NCBI GenBank assembly: GCA_945492685.1
Contig: CALYUZ010000012.1
Span: 1-10,309, forward strand
Length of the DNA stretch: 10,309 nt
Origin: an uncultured Methanomassiliicoccaceae archaeon
Lineage (GTDB): Archaea; Thermoplasmatota; Thermoplasmata; Methanomassiliicoccales; Methanomethylophilaceae
Direction: 5' to 3'
The notes below the pieces were generated by a model that was not told the origin of the DNA, ran no database searches, and saw nothing but the letters and a program-made list of their open reading frames with translations. The stretch's first letter is position 1. The number at the start of each line of letters is the position of its first letter. The translations under genes were made by a program, and so were the position numbers. Below, piece after piece: positions 1 through 6,493 of the stretch.

Positions 1-174
1 ACCTTTGAGACAAACCTCCAAACATGTAACTTTTACAAATCCATCATCGTCTAACAGAGTATGTAAAACAATATTTCTGTTCCTACAATAAAGTGAACGT
101 TCTACATCCAAATCGGGCCACAATTCCAACAATTCGGAATAGATATGCGGTACCCAGCCAAATTGAATCATCAT
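1..174 (-). CDS. Partial hypothetical protein, runs off the left edge
   Basis: Reading leftward from an ATG whose A is base 174, the frame stays open for 58 codons to base 1, so the C-terminus lies outside the window. The start MMIQFGWVPH is preceded by an in-frame TGA two codons upstream. GTGAT (bases 180-184), a partial archaeal ribosome-binding site, ends 5 nt before the ATG. The gene begins 14 nt after the stop of the leftward gene at 189-755, so the two may be co-transcribed. The visible part is soluble-looking, with an acidic helix-like stretch (YSELLELWPDLDVE) and cysteines at 30, 51 and 55. I do not recognise a family. An open frame of 58 codons in AT-rich DNA can occur by chance, so this is a moderate call. 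Confidence 0.45.
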   Translation of the reverse strand, partial: MMIQFGWVPHIYSELLELWPDLDVERSLYCRNRNIVLHTLLDDDGFVKVTCLEVCLKG

Positions 175-188
175 ATGGCATCACATGG

Positions 189-755
189 TTAAGCAAAATG
201 GAGCTCATGGGTATTCAGAAGAGGCTCTCCATCCACCATGCAATCTTGATCGACACCGAGTTGCCTCTCCAGTAATGACAGATACTCGAGACCTTTCCTT
301 GTGACACGGATGCGCTCATTGCAATTGATATCGAACATAGTTGAGATTAACCCGTTAACACAGAGTATCCTTACAACCAAATAGTACCTCACAAACTGCT
401 CATGAGTCAATTGCCCCCCGTTAGAACACTTCTTCATGATGTATCTACTGACCCTTTTGAAATCGTTGATACAAATTAATCCCAACTCCATCCTCGAATC
501 CATAATCATCCTGTTCACATCGGGACGACCGTTCAACATAGGTACTGTACAATCGGATCCACTCTCATTCATGACTTCGGGAACCATTCTATCTCCAACC
601 GTTCCGATTCCGTCCTCTCCATATAATGGGGCGAGTGTGCGGTCACTCTTACAATCGCCAGTTCCCTTTCCTGAACCATCGTCCTGAGAAATCGGACCGC
701 ACTTCTTACGACCATTGGGCCTACCCCCGGCACGACGGAACAACCCCGATAACAT
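189..755 (-). CDS. Hypothetical protein with winged-helix-like C-terminus
   Basis: A 188-aa frame read leftward, ending in TAA. An ATG at 767 would add four residues, but the TATA-like box at 781-788 lies about 29 nt upstream of the ATG at 755, the usual archaeal leaderless spacing, so 755 is preferred. The first ~65 residues are polar, Gly/Arg/Asp-rich and probably disordered. The C-terminal ~85 residues look folded: a helix around NDFKRVSRYIMKK, then YYLVVRILCVNGLI, then RIRVTRKGLEYLSLLERQLG, which matches the recognition-helix and wing pattern (leucine-rich helix, NGLI turn, T-x-K-G-x-x-Y-L) of archaeal winged-helix regulators. That match is by eye. Base composition is more AT-rich than the genes to the right. 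It could be a regulator, possibly of itself or of the downstream partial gene, or a fast-evolving orphan. Confidence 0.5.
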   Translation of the reverse strand: MLSGLFRRAGGRPNGRKKCGPISQDDGSGKGTGDCKSDRTLAPLYGEDGIGTVGDRMVPEVMNESGSDCTVPMLNGRPDVNRMIMDSRMELGLICINDFKRVSRYIMKKCSNGGQLTHEQFVRYYLVVRILCVNGLISTMFDINCNERIRVTRKGLEYLSLLERQLGVDQDCMVDGEPLLNTHELHFA

Positions 756-780
756 ACAATAGCACATATATCGTGTAAGA

Positions 781-788
781 TATATAGT
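781..788 (-). promoter_or_regulatory. TATA box for the leftward gene at 755
   Basis: Read on the minus strand the sequence is ACTATATA, centred about 29 nt before the ATG at 755, so the transcript would be leaderless or nearly so. Several other TATA-like words lie between 766 and 812 and could serve transcription in either direction. Confidence 0.45.
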
Positions 789-893
789 ACATACTCAAAA
801 GTATACAATATGTGAAGGGCTCTTCCTCCGACCCATTCCCGATCACCCATCTCCCCGCAAAGGTAAAAGAAACCGCCAACGATACACCTCCCA

Positions 894-2411
894 ATGAACG
901 GGATGAACAAGGCGGTCGTGGGGGCCGTCTTCGGTATTGCACTCATTTACTCCGTACTGTCCCTGATGCTGACGGTACAGGAACTCCTCGACACGGGAAT
1001 CGTGACCCTGATGCTCTTCGCCCCCAACGGGGATGCACTCGGGATCGACCTGGCGGAGTACCTGTCCCCCATAACAGGGCTCTATCCGGATCTGATCGAC
1101 ACCATCACGGGACTGATATCCTCCGACCCGGAGATGGTCAAGAACATCTCCCTCGCACTCGTGATCGTGGGATTCGTGCTCTCGGCAGCGGGAATGGCCA
1201 CCAAGCCCTCCCTCGAGGTCGCAGGAACGGAGAATCCTGCGGAATACATGTGGACACACAGGCCAAAGGCCACCGCCAAGGCGCTCGGAGCCCCCTGGGG
1301 CCTCCTGACGGCATGCTACAGGAAGCACAAGGCGCTGGTGATACTGCCCATCATACTCCTGCCCCTCTACATACCCTGGTCGATCATGATGACCCTGGCC
1401 ATGGTCATCCCCTTCGCCATCGTGAAGGGCGTCACATCCGTAAGGATGAGGTCCGCGGCCAAGAAGGAGAGGAAGGACTACGAGAGCAGCACCCACTACG
1501 CCGTGTGTCCGAAATGCAAGAGGAACTTCGAGAGGCCGAAGATCAGATGCAAGTGCGGATTGGAGCTCGACTACCCCGTGCCGAACGTGTACGGGATCAA
1601 GAAGCACACCTGCAACAACGGACACCCGATCCCCTGCGTGTCAGGGAAAAGGTCCGAGCTCAGAACGATCTGCCCCTACTGCGGATCCGACATCGAGACC
1701 AGGGAGGCCATCCCCATCTCCATCGCCATGGTGGGCGCCGTCGGTTCCGGAAAGACCACCCTGATGCTCGCATCCGTTAAATCCATAACACAGATGGGAA
1801 GGACCAGGGACGTCTCCGTGGAAGCGGTTACACCGGGAATTTCCAAAAACGCCGTGGCGGCGAAGGATGTCGTCGCCAAGAGCGCACCGGGAGAGCTGGA
1901 CTCGGAATGCATGTTCATCAGGTCCAGGACCCTGCAGGACAGGGAGATCATCTTCAACGACATCTCCGGACAGGAGTACGAGGCAAAGGAGAACAAGATC
2001 CTCTTCGAGGAGTTCTTCACCTACTCCGACGGGATCATATTCACGTTCGATCCGATAGCCCTGAAGAGACAGGGAAGGGGTGCGACGCCCACCGAGGTGT
2101 TCGAATCCTTCCATTACATGTACACGCAGATCAACGGCATCAGCCCCAGCAAGGTCAACAGCGTTCCCATGGCCGTCGTGGCCACCAAGAACGATGTCAT
2201 GAACCCCAAGCTGAAGGACGAGGATGTCAGACAGTTCCTCATCGACAACGGGCAGAACGGATTCGTGAAGGTCCTGGAGTCGCTGTTCAGCAATGTGAGG
2301 TACTTCGCTGTCAACTCAACTGGAGATGACTGCGTGTCCGCGGCGAAGCCGGTGTGGTGGATCGTCGGGGAATCCGACCAGGAACTCTACAAGGCCGTCC
2401 CCATCGAGTGA
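894..2411 (+). CDS. Membrane-anchored zinc-ribbon Ras-like GTPase
   Basis: A 505-aa protein in three parts. The N-terminal part carries transmembrane helices at about residues 7-28 and 84-102, and a long hydrophobic stretch at about 146-180 that could cross twice. A cytosolic zinc-ribbon section follows, with C205-x2-C208 paired with C219-x-C221, and C240/C248 (H244 between) paired with C260-x2-C263. The C-terminal part is a P-loop GTPase: G1 GAVGSGKTT at 281-289, G3 DISG at 356-359 and G4 TKND at 431-434. The TKND specificity motif points to GTP, and the arrangement resembles the double-zinc-ribbon Ras-like GTPases seen in prokaryotic membrane or conflict-type gene sets. The cellular role is unknown. 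No good ribosome-binding site precedes ATG 894; ATG 903, three codons later in frame, is an alternative. It converges on the TerB-like gene at 2527-2982, and both may work at the membrane. Confidence 0.85.
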   Translation: MNGMNKAVVGAVFGIALIYSVLSLMLTVQELLDTGIVTLMLFAPNGDALGIDLAEYLSPITGLYPDLIDTITGLISSDPEMVKNISLALVIVGFVLSAAGMATKPSLEVAGTENPAEYMWTHRPKATAKALGAPWGLLTACYRKHKALVILPIILLPLYIPWSIMMTLAMVIPFAIVKGVTSVRMRSAAKKERKDYESSTHYAVCPKCKRNFERPKIRCKCGLELDYPVPNVYGIKKHTCNNGHPIPCVSGKRSELRTICPYCGSDIETREAIPISIAMVGAVGSGKTTLMLASVKSITQMGRTRDVSVEAVTPGISKNAVAAKDVVAKSAPGELDSECMFIRSRTLQDREIIFNDISGQEYEAKENKILFEEFFTYSDGIIFTFDPIALKRQGRGATPTEVFESFHYMYTQINGISPSKVNSVPMAVVATKNDVMNPKLKDEDVRQFLIDNGQNGFVKVLESLFSNVRYFAVNSTGDDCVSAAKPVWWIVGESDQELYKAVPIE

Positions 2412-2423
2412 CGGTCACAAATC

Positions 2424-2439
2424 GGAGGGGAGACCCTCC
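2424..2439. terminator. Hairpin downstream of the GTPase gene
   Basis: GGAGGG and CCCTCC form a 6-bp stem around a GAGA tetraloop, 12 bases after the GTPase stop. It is the first of three hairpins in the convergent intergenic space and shares the word ATCGGAGGGG (2421-2430) with the second hairpin. There is no T-run, so a terminator or RNA-end role is inferred. Confidence 0.4.
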
Positions 2440-2461
2440 ATCCAAAACTATTGATGTCGAT

Positions 2462-2483
2462 CGGAGGGGTTTGACCCCCTCCG
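2462..2483. terminator. Strong GC hairpin between convergent genes
   Basis: CGGAGGGG and CCCCTCCG form a perfect 8-bp stem around a 6-nt loop. It lies between the stops of the rightward GTPase gene (2411) and the leftward TerB-like gene (2527), so it may end transcripts from both sides. There is no downstream T-run on either strand. Confidence 0.45.
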
Positions 2484-2484
2484 T

Positions 2485-2498
2485 GCCCCTTCCGGGGC
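2485..2498. terminator. Small GC hairpin next to the TerB-like gene end
   Basis: GCCCC and GGGGC form a 5-bp stem around TTCC, one base after the previous hairpin and 28 bases beyond the TerB-like stop codon. It may act together with its neighbour as a bidirectional terminator. Confidence 0.35.
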
Positions 2499-2526
2499 GA
2501 ACACAGGCGAATTCGTAATATCGGGA

Positions 2527-2982
2527 TCAGTCGATGAGCTTCTTGATCCACCTCTTCTCCTTCATGGAGATCTTGCCGTCCACGGCGCAGACCATCATGC
2601 ATATGAGGACGATGTCCTCCTTGAGCTTGGGTGAGACCAGTCCGAGGATGTCCACCATCAGGTCCATGGTCTTCTTGTAATCCTTGGGCTTGTCCAGTCC
2701 GCTGGCGTAGAAGATGTCCTTTGCATCATCGTAGGTGAGCTCCATCCCGACGGCCCTCTCGAGCATGGGTTTGAGCAGGTAGAACTCCTCCTCGCTGAGC
2801 TTCCCGTCCGCCGCCACGGCACACAGCAGGAAGTCGATGTAGATCGACAGACCGCTGAGACCGTCCTGGGTGATCACCGACAGAGCGGCGATGATATCCG
2901 CGGATTTCTCGGAGACGATGGACACGTAGGTCTCGGGGTCCATCTCCTCCATCACTTTGCAGAGCTTGTTGAAATCGCTCAT
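2527..2982 (-). CDS. TerB-like domain protein
   Basis: A 151-aa all-helical acidic protein. It contains two copies of the TerB-type motif: ADGKLSEEE around residues 58-66 (D59, G60, K61, S63) and VDGKISMKE around 134-142 (D135, G136, K137, S139). Each follows a hydrophobic helix (FLLCAVAA; LICMMVCA), the internal duplication typical of TerB/TerB-like folds, which bind divalent metal and act as adaptors at the inner membrane. The start at 2982 is chosen because TATTTAAAAG at 3002-3011 (a TATA box on the minus strand) lies about 24 nt upstream, giving a leaderless transcript; the frame is open further upstream but would run through that promoter. It is divergent from the nitrogenase-like operon and convergent with the zinc-ribbon GTPase. 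Tellurite resistance as such is not implied. Confidence 0.8.
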   Translation of the reverse strand: MSDFNKLCKVMEEMDPETYVSIVSEKSADIIAALSVITQDGLSGLSIYIDFLLCAVAADGKLSEEEFYLLKPMLERAVGMELTYDDAKDIFYASGLDKPKDYKKTMDLMVDILGLVSPKLKEDIVLICMMVCAVDGKISMKEKRWIKKLID

Positions 2983-3002
2983 GAACCTTCGATGGTCTCT
3001 GT

Positions 3003-3010
3003 ATTTAAAA
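3003..3010 (-). promoter_or_regulatory. TATA box for the TerB-like gene
   Basis: On the minus strand the sequence reads TTTTAAAT, centred about 24 nt before the ATG at 2982. No ribosome-binding site stands before that ATG, which fits leaderless transcription. Confidence 0.55.
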
Positions 3011-3084
3011 GATGGATGCCGGATGGTTCGACTCCGCCGAAAGAATGGATGTGTCCGCCATACGGCAGATGTGCACAGGATTAG

Positions 3085-3101
3085 TTGGATTATATATCCA
3101 A
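3085..3101 (+). promoter_or_regulatory. TATA box inside a perfect inverted repeat (candidate operator)
   Basis: TTGGAT and ATCCAA are exact reverse complements separated by five bases, TATAT. The whole 17-bp element contains the TATA box, whose centre is about 31 nt before the ATG of the NifH-NifD fusion at 3125. A second TATCCA copy follows at 3103-3108. A dimeric repressor bound here would block TBP, so this is a strong candidate operator for the nitrogenase-like operon. Sequence symmetry is seen; the regulatory role is inferred. Confidence 0.6.
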
Positions 3102-3124
3102 ATATCCATTCACGGACGATCACC

Positions 3125-5221
3125 ATGTACAGAATCGCCGTATACGGGAAAGGTGGGATCGGGAAGTCCACCGTTTCAGCCAACATATCCTACGGTCTGT
3201 CCCGCCTCGGGCACAGCGTCCTCCATGTGGGATGCGACCCGAAGCACGACTCCACCCGTCTCCTGACGGGCGGCAGGAGCATCCCGTGTTTCTCCGACGA
3301 TCCGAAGAACCTGTGCATGGTCACATCCGACTCAGGCGTTGAATGCGTGGAATGCGGAGGAGCGTGCTGCGGCGAAGGATGCGCCGGAAAGGGCATGTCG
3401 ATGCTGTTCTCCAAACTGGAGGATGTGCAGGCCGATTACAGGATATGCGACGTCTTGGGAGATGTCGTCTGCGGAGGATTCTCGTATCCCATGAGAAGGG
3501 ACAACGTCGACGCGGTGATCCTGGTCTCCTCCGGGGAGTTCATGTCCCTGTACGCGTTGAACAACCTCCTCAGGGGGATGAGGAACGTCAACGGCGGGAG
3601 ATGTCTCATGGGGATTGTCTTCAACCGCCGCGGGGACGAGGGCGAGGAGGAGATGATGGAACGCTACTCCGAGGCTTCCGGGATACCGGTGATATGCGAC
3701 ATACCGAGGGACCAATTGTTCGAGGAGGCGGAGTCCATGGGTGTGACGCTGTTGGAGGCGTTCCCGGGATCGGAGACCGCTAAAATCCTAAACAATCTGG
3801 TAGGGAGGATAGAGTCCAAGGGCGAGATGATCGAACCTGTGCCCCTGTCCGAGGAGTCCATGATGGAGCTCGCCTCCGGGAAGGACATAACGTCCGGGAA
3901 AGAGGAATCGAAGAGGAAGAGGGAATGCACCTTCGAATACTTCGACCACGAGAGGAACCTCACATTCAACGACAACTTCCTGCTGCCCTCCTGCACATCA
4001 CACGGTGCGGTGGACGCGGGACTCAAGGTGTACGACCTGGCGGTGGTCCTCCACGGGCCTGCCAACTGCGCCCATCTGATGGAGTTCGCATTCAGACGCA
4101 GGTTCTACATGAACTCCGGCGAGAAGGACCACCCGATACCTCCATGCGACAACATCTACAGCTCACGTCTCGACGGGGACAGGGTGTTCATCGGGGACAT
4201 CCCCTATCTCGAAGATGCCGTGAGGAAGGCCGCGGAGGACGGATTCAAGCACATATTCCTGGTCCCGACCTGTTCCAGCGAGGTCCTCGGTACCGACCTC
4301 AGACCGATAGCGGACAGGATGGCGAAGGAGCTGGGACTCGATGTTGCCGCCGTCCCCAGCGACGGGAACTTCCTCGGGAGCAGGTTCGGTTGTCTGGAGG
4401 GGATGATGTCCCTCCTCATCGACAGGATGGACAGGGACATACCTATCGACAGGGGCGGGGTGAACCTCATCGCCAGAAGCTTCCTCGGCATGGGAAGGGA
4501 CAGGAACACGGAGGAGATCGACCGCATCCTGCATTCGATAGGCATGCACCTGGACATGCTCTTCCTGGACCTGTGCAAGATGTCCGACATCGGGGGATTC
4601 TGCAAAGCGGAGATCGACATACAGTTGGACAGGTCCAACATCAACGACCGCATGTGCGAGATGATATCCGAACGCACGGGAAGGGAGAGGGCTCTGGTCC
4701 TGGAGACGCCCATCGGACTGAGGGACACCTCGGAATGGATCCGCAGGATATGCGAGCGTACCGGGAGGGACCCCTCCGACGGACTGTATGAGACGTTCAT
4801 GAGGTACACCGAGGGGATGGTCCCGATCATCAACGACGTGAAGGGGAGACACGCGGCGGTCTACTGCTACTCCCACTCCGACATCGAATGGCAGATCATG
4901 ACCCTGCAGGACATGGGGGTCGTCATAGACGTCATAGTGTTCGCCAAGGGGAACTACGTGGACCACAACGAGAACATACCATCGTTCGAGGGGATCGAGA
5001 CGATCAGGGACGGTTCCTTCTGCATATTCAAGGACAGGGTGAAGGAGATCGATCCCGACATTGTCATCACGAACCAGCACTCGAGGGCGATGGAGCTGGG
5101 TGTCCCGTGGTGTTCCCTGGGAGGCAGGGGATGCGGGATAGACGGTGCACTCGATTGGGCACGGAGGGTGAGGGACTGCATGCTCCTCCCCGGAGGGGAG
5201 ATGTGGGAGGCGGGACTGTGA
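3125..5221 (+). CDS. NifH-like reductase fused to NifD-like subunit
   Basis: A 698-aa nitrogenase-superfamily protein. Residues 1 to about 235 are a complete NifH/BchL/CfbC-type Fe protein: P-loop GKGGIGKST (8-16), GCDPKHDST (36-44), Fe-S ligand C86 in GCAGKG, switch II DVLGD (109-113) and the second Fe-S ligand C116 in DVVCGGF. In the homodimeric family these two cysteines per subunit hold one [4Fe-4S], and ATP hydrolysis drives electron transfer. A charged linker (about 236-268) leads to a NifD-like domain with C290, C315 in HGPANC and C383 in PTCSS, matching the three NifD cysteines that hold the P-cluster or an analogous Fe-S cluster. NifD FeMo-cofactor ligands Cys275 and His442 have no evident counterpart. 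The start at 3125 is set by MYRIAVYGKGG and the promoter at 3085-3101; there is no clear ribosome-binding site. It is translationally coupled to the K-like gene. The substrate is unknown; separate CfbC and CfbD are the normal F430 enzymes, so this fused form is probably a paralogous reductase. Confidence 0.88.
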   Translation: MYRIAVYGKGGIGKSTVSANISYGLSRLGHSVLHVGCDPKHDSTRLLTGGRSIPCFSDDPKNLCMVTSDSGVECVECGGACCGEGCAGKGMSMLFSKLEDVQADYRICDVLGDVVCGGFSYPMRRDNVDAVILVSSGEFMSLYALNNLLRGMRNVNGGRCLMGIVFNRRGDEGEEEMMERYSEASGIPVICDIPRDQLFEEAESMGVTLLEAFPGSETAKILNNLVGRIESKGEMIEPVPLSEESMMELASGKDITSGKEESKRKRECTFEYFDHERNLTFNDNFLLPSCTSHGAVDAGLKVYDLAVVLHGPANCAHLMEFAFRRRFYMNSGEKDHPIPPCDNIYSSRLDGDRVFIGDIPYLEDAVRKAAEDGFKHIFLVPTCSSEVLGTDLRPIADRMAKELGLDVAAVPSDGNFLGSRFGCLEGMMSLLIDRMDRDIPIDRGGVNLIARSFLGMGRDRNTEEIDRILHSIGMHLDMLFLDLCKMSDIGGFCKAEIDIQLDRSNINDRMCEMISERTGRERALVLETPIGLRDTSEWIRRICERTGRDPSDGLYETFMRYTEGMVPIINDVKGRHAAVYCYSHSDIEWQIMTLQDMGVVIDVIVFAKGNYVDHNENIPSFEGIETIRDGSFCIFKDRVKEIDPDIVITNQHSRAMELGVPWCSLGGRGCGIDGALDWARRVRDCMLLPGGEMWEAGL
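5206..5210 (+). promoter_or_regulatory. Ribosome-binding site that fixes the GTG start at 5218
   Basis: GGAGG inside the end of the upstream gene stands 7 nt before GTG 5218. It supports a GTG start overlapping the upstream TGA (GTGA), over the far-upstream in-frame starts that lie inside the fusion gene. Confidence 0.7.
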
Positions 5222-6492
5222 GGATCCAGCCCGACGGAACATTGGGTGCCGTGCTGGCATCGGAGGGACTGGGATTCACGGAGACCTTGGTCAACGGTGC
5301 CGGAGGTTGCAGATCAAGGACGCAGATCGTCATGAGGGATGTCATCCCGTCGTATTCGCCCGAGGGGCAGGGATGCTGCAGATCACGCTACTTCAGCAGA
5401 CAGTCAAGACTCCCCTGCACGTATCTGAACGGTGACGACATGGTGTTCGGATGCGAGGGGAAGGTCGAAGCTGCGAAGGATTCGATAGAGGAGGTCTCCG
5501 GAAAGGGGACGGCAATGGTGGACACCCTCGCCGCATCCCTGGCATGCTCCGACCATTCCATGCCCGTCGGAGGCGGACCGATAATGCCCGACTGCGACCT
5601 GTCCATGCTGACATTCGACGGGGGATATGATGCGATGACGAGGGCCATACTCGAAAGGTCCGACCTTTCCGGCAAGAGGGGGAGGAGATCGGTGAACATC
5701 CTCGGATACGGTCTCGCGGACATGGGATGGGAATCCGGAGTGGAGACGCTCACACCTCTGCTGAACGCCATGGGCATAGACGATGTCATGTTCGTGGGAT
5801 GCAGGAACATGGACCCACACGGGATATCCGGTGCGGAACTGGATGTCATGCTCCATCCACAGAGATCGTCCTCCACAGCGGATTATCTGGAGACGAGATT
5901 CGGAATACCGGGTCTGCGTCCATCCCTGGGGGCACCGGTCGGATACACCGCCACTAGGAACCTCCTGATGGAGATCGGGGAGATGATGGACCTGGACCCG
6001 TCCCCCGCGATCGCAATGGTTGATAAGGATGAGAGAAGGGTACGCGACAGGCTCCTGAACCTGAACAAGGGTGTGAACTCCCTGAGATGCAGGAACCTGT
6101 GCATGGAATGCGAATCCTCGATAGCATATCCCCTCACGGTATGGATGGTCGGGAAGTTCGGATTGATCCCCAGATCGATAAAGGTCACCGACAAGGAGTA
6201 CCTTCCGGAACTGAACGACTACCTTGGGAACCTCGGATTCCCCGGGGCCATGGATGGGGCCATGCCCGATGATCCGGATGTCGTCTTCACCGACGGCATA
6301 GAAGCGGACCTCGGAAGGAAGACCGACGGCGCGTCATCGTACATAGAGATGAGGCTGCCGTTCATCAGGAGCATAGACCTCCTGGACAGAACGATAATCG
6401 GACCCCGCGGCTGCAGATATCTTCTGGATTCGCTGCTGAACAACGCCAGCAGGTTCAGATGCGGTCAGCCCTCCAACGCGGACATGCGCTGA
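5218..6492 (+). CDS. NifK/NifE-like nitrogenase component-1 subunit
   Basis: A 424-aa partner of the upstream fusion, started by GTG at 5218 with a 4-nt overlap, so an alpha-beta pair is expected. Near the N-terminus, VNGAGGCRSR (C31) takes the place of the family motif HGPxGC, and MVFGCEGKVEAAKDSI (75-90) matches the FGGexkLxxAI segment found in NifD/K/E/N and BchN/B. Further cysteines are C53, C54, C67, C79 and C110, and a cluster near CRNLCMECES (C291, C295, C298). The NifK first cysteine region is missing because the protein begins close to the second motif; at 424 aa it is shorter than NifK (about 520) and nearer NifE or BchB. The third usual cysteine region is altered (AASLACSD). Together the two genes probably form a two-component, ATP-dependent reductase with a bridging Fe-S cluster. 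No nifB, nifEN or molybdate genes lie nearby. Substrate not predictable from the window. Confidence 0.8.
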   Translation: MRIQPDGTLGAVLASEGLGFTETLVNGAGGCRSRTQIVMRDVIPSYSPEGQGCCRSRYFSRQSRLPCTYLNGDDMVFGCEGKVEAAKDSIEEVSGKGTAMVDTLAASLACSDHSMPVGGGPIMPDCDLSMLTFDGGYDAMTRAILERSDLSGKRGRRSVNILGYGLADMGWESGVETLTPLLNAMGIDDVMFVGCRNMDPHGISGAELDVMLHPQRSSSTADYLETRFGIPGLRPSLGAPVGYTATRNLLMEIGEMMDLDPSPAIAMVDKDERRVRDRLLNLNKGVNSLRCRNLCMECESSIAYPLTVWMVGKFGLIPRSIKVTDKEYLPELNDYLGNLGFPGAMDGAMPDDPDVVFTDGIEADLGRKTDGASSYIEMRLPFIRSIDLLDRTIIGPRGCRYLLDSLLNNASRFRCGQPSNADMR

Positions 6493-6493
6493 C

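Noticed and set aside
83..181. A 32-codon leftward frame ending in TAG
   Set aside because: It is short, overlaps the longer open frame at 1-174 in another frame, and has no ribosome-binding site.
843..1625. 260-codon leftward frame opposite the GTPase gene
   Set aside because: Antisense shadow with His/Gly/Val-rich composition and no domain signature.
812..1780. Long rightward open frame overlapping the GTPase gene
   Set aside because: Its product is Arg/Gly/His-rich low complexity, as expected from an alternate frame of GC-rich coding DNA, while the GTPase frame carries clear P-loop, DxxG and TKND motifs.
2957..3124. N-terminal extension of the NifH-NifD fusion
   Set aside because: It would run through the TATA box and the divergent promoter region; NifH proteins begin just before the P-loop, exactly where ATG 3125 lies.
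4888..5217. N-terminal extension of the K-like protein
   Set aside because: The frame is open from 4888, but this part is inside the fusion gene in another frame and reads as Gly/Arg/His-rich shadow. GGAGG plus GTG at 5206-5220 gives a normal coupled start.
3125..5221. Canonical cfbC/cfbD of F430 synthesis
   Set aside because: Those are normally two separate single-domain genes with a homodimeric CfbD and no K-like partner; the fusion and the extra subunit do not fit, though a related chemistry cannot be excluded.
4163..5260. 365-codon leftward open frame opposite the fusion gene
   Set aside because: The His/Pro/Val-rich translation has no recognisable domain and lies entirely antisense to a strongly conserved NifD-like region; long antisense frames are common in this codon usage.
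3125..6492. True nitrogenase (nifHDK) for nitrogen fixation
   Set aside because: FeMo-cofactor ligands appear absent, the subunits are short, and no nifB, nifEN or molybdate transport genes are nearby.
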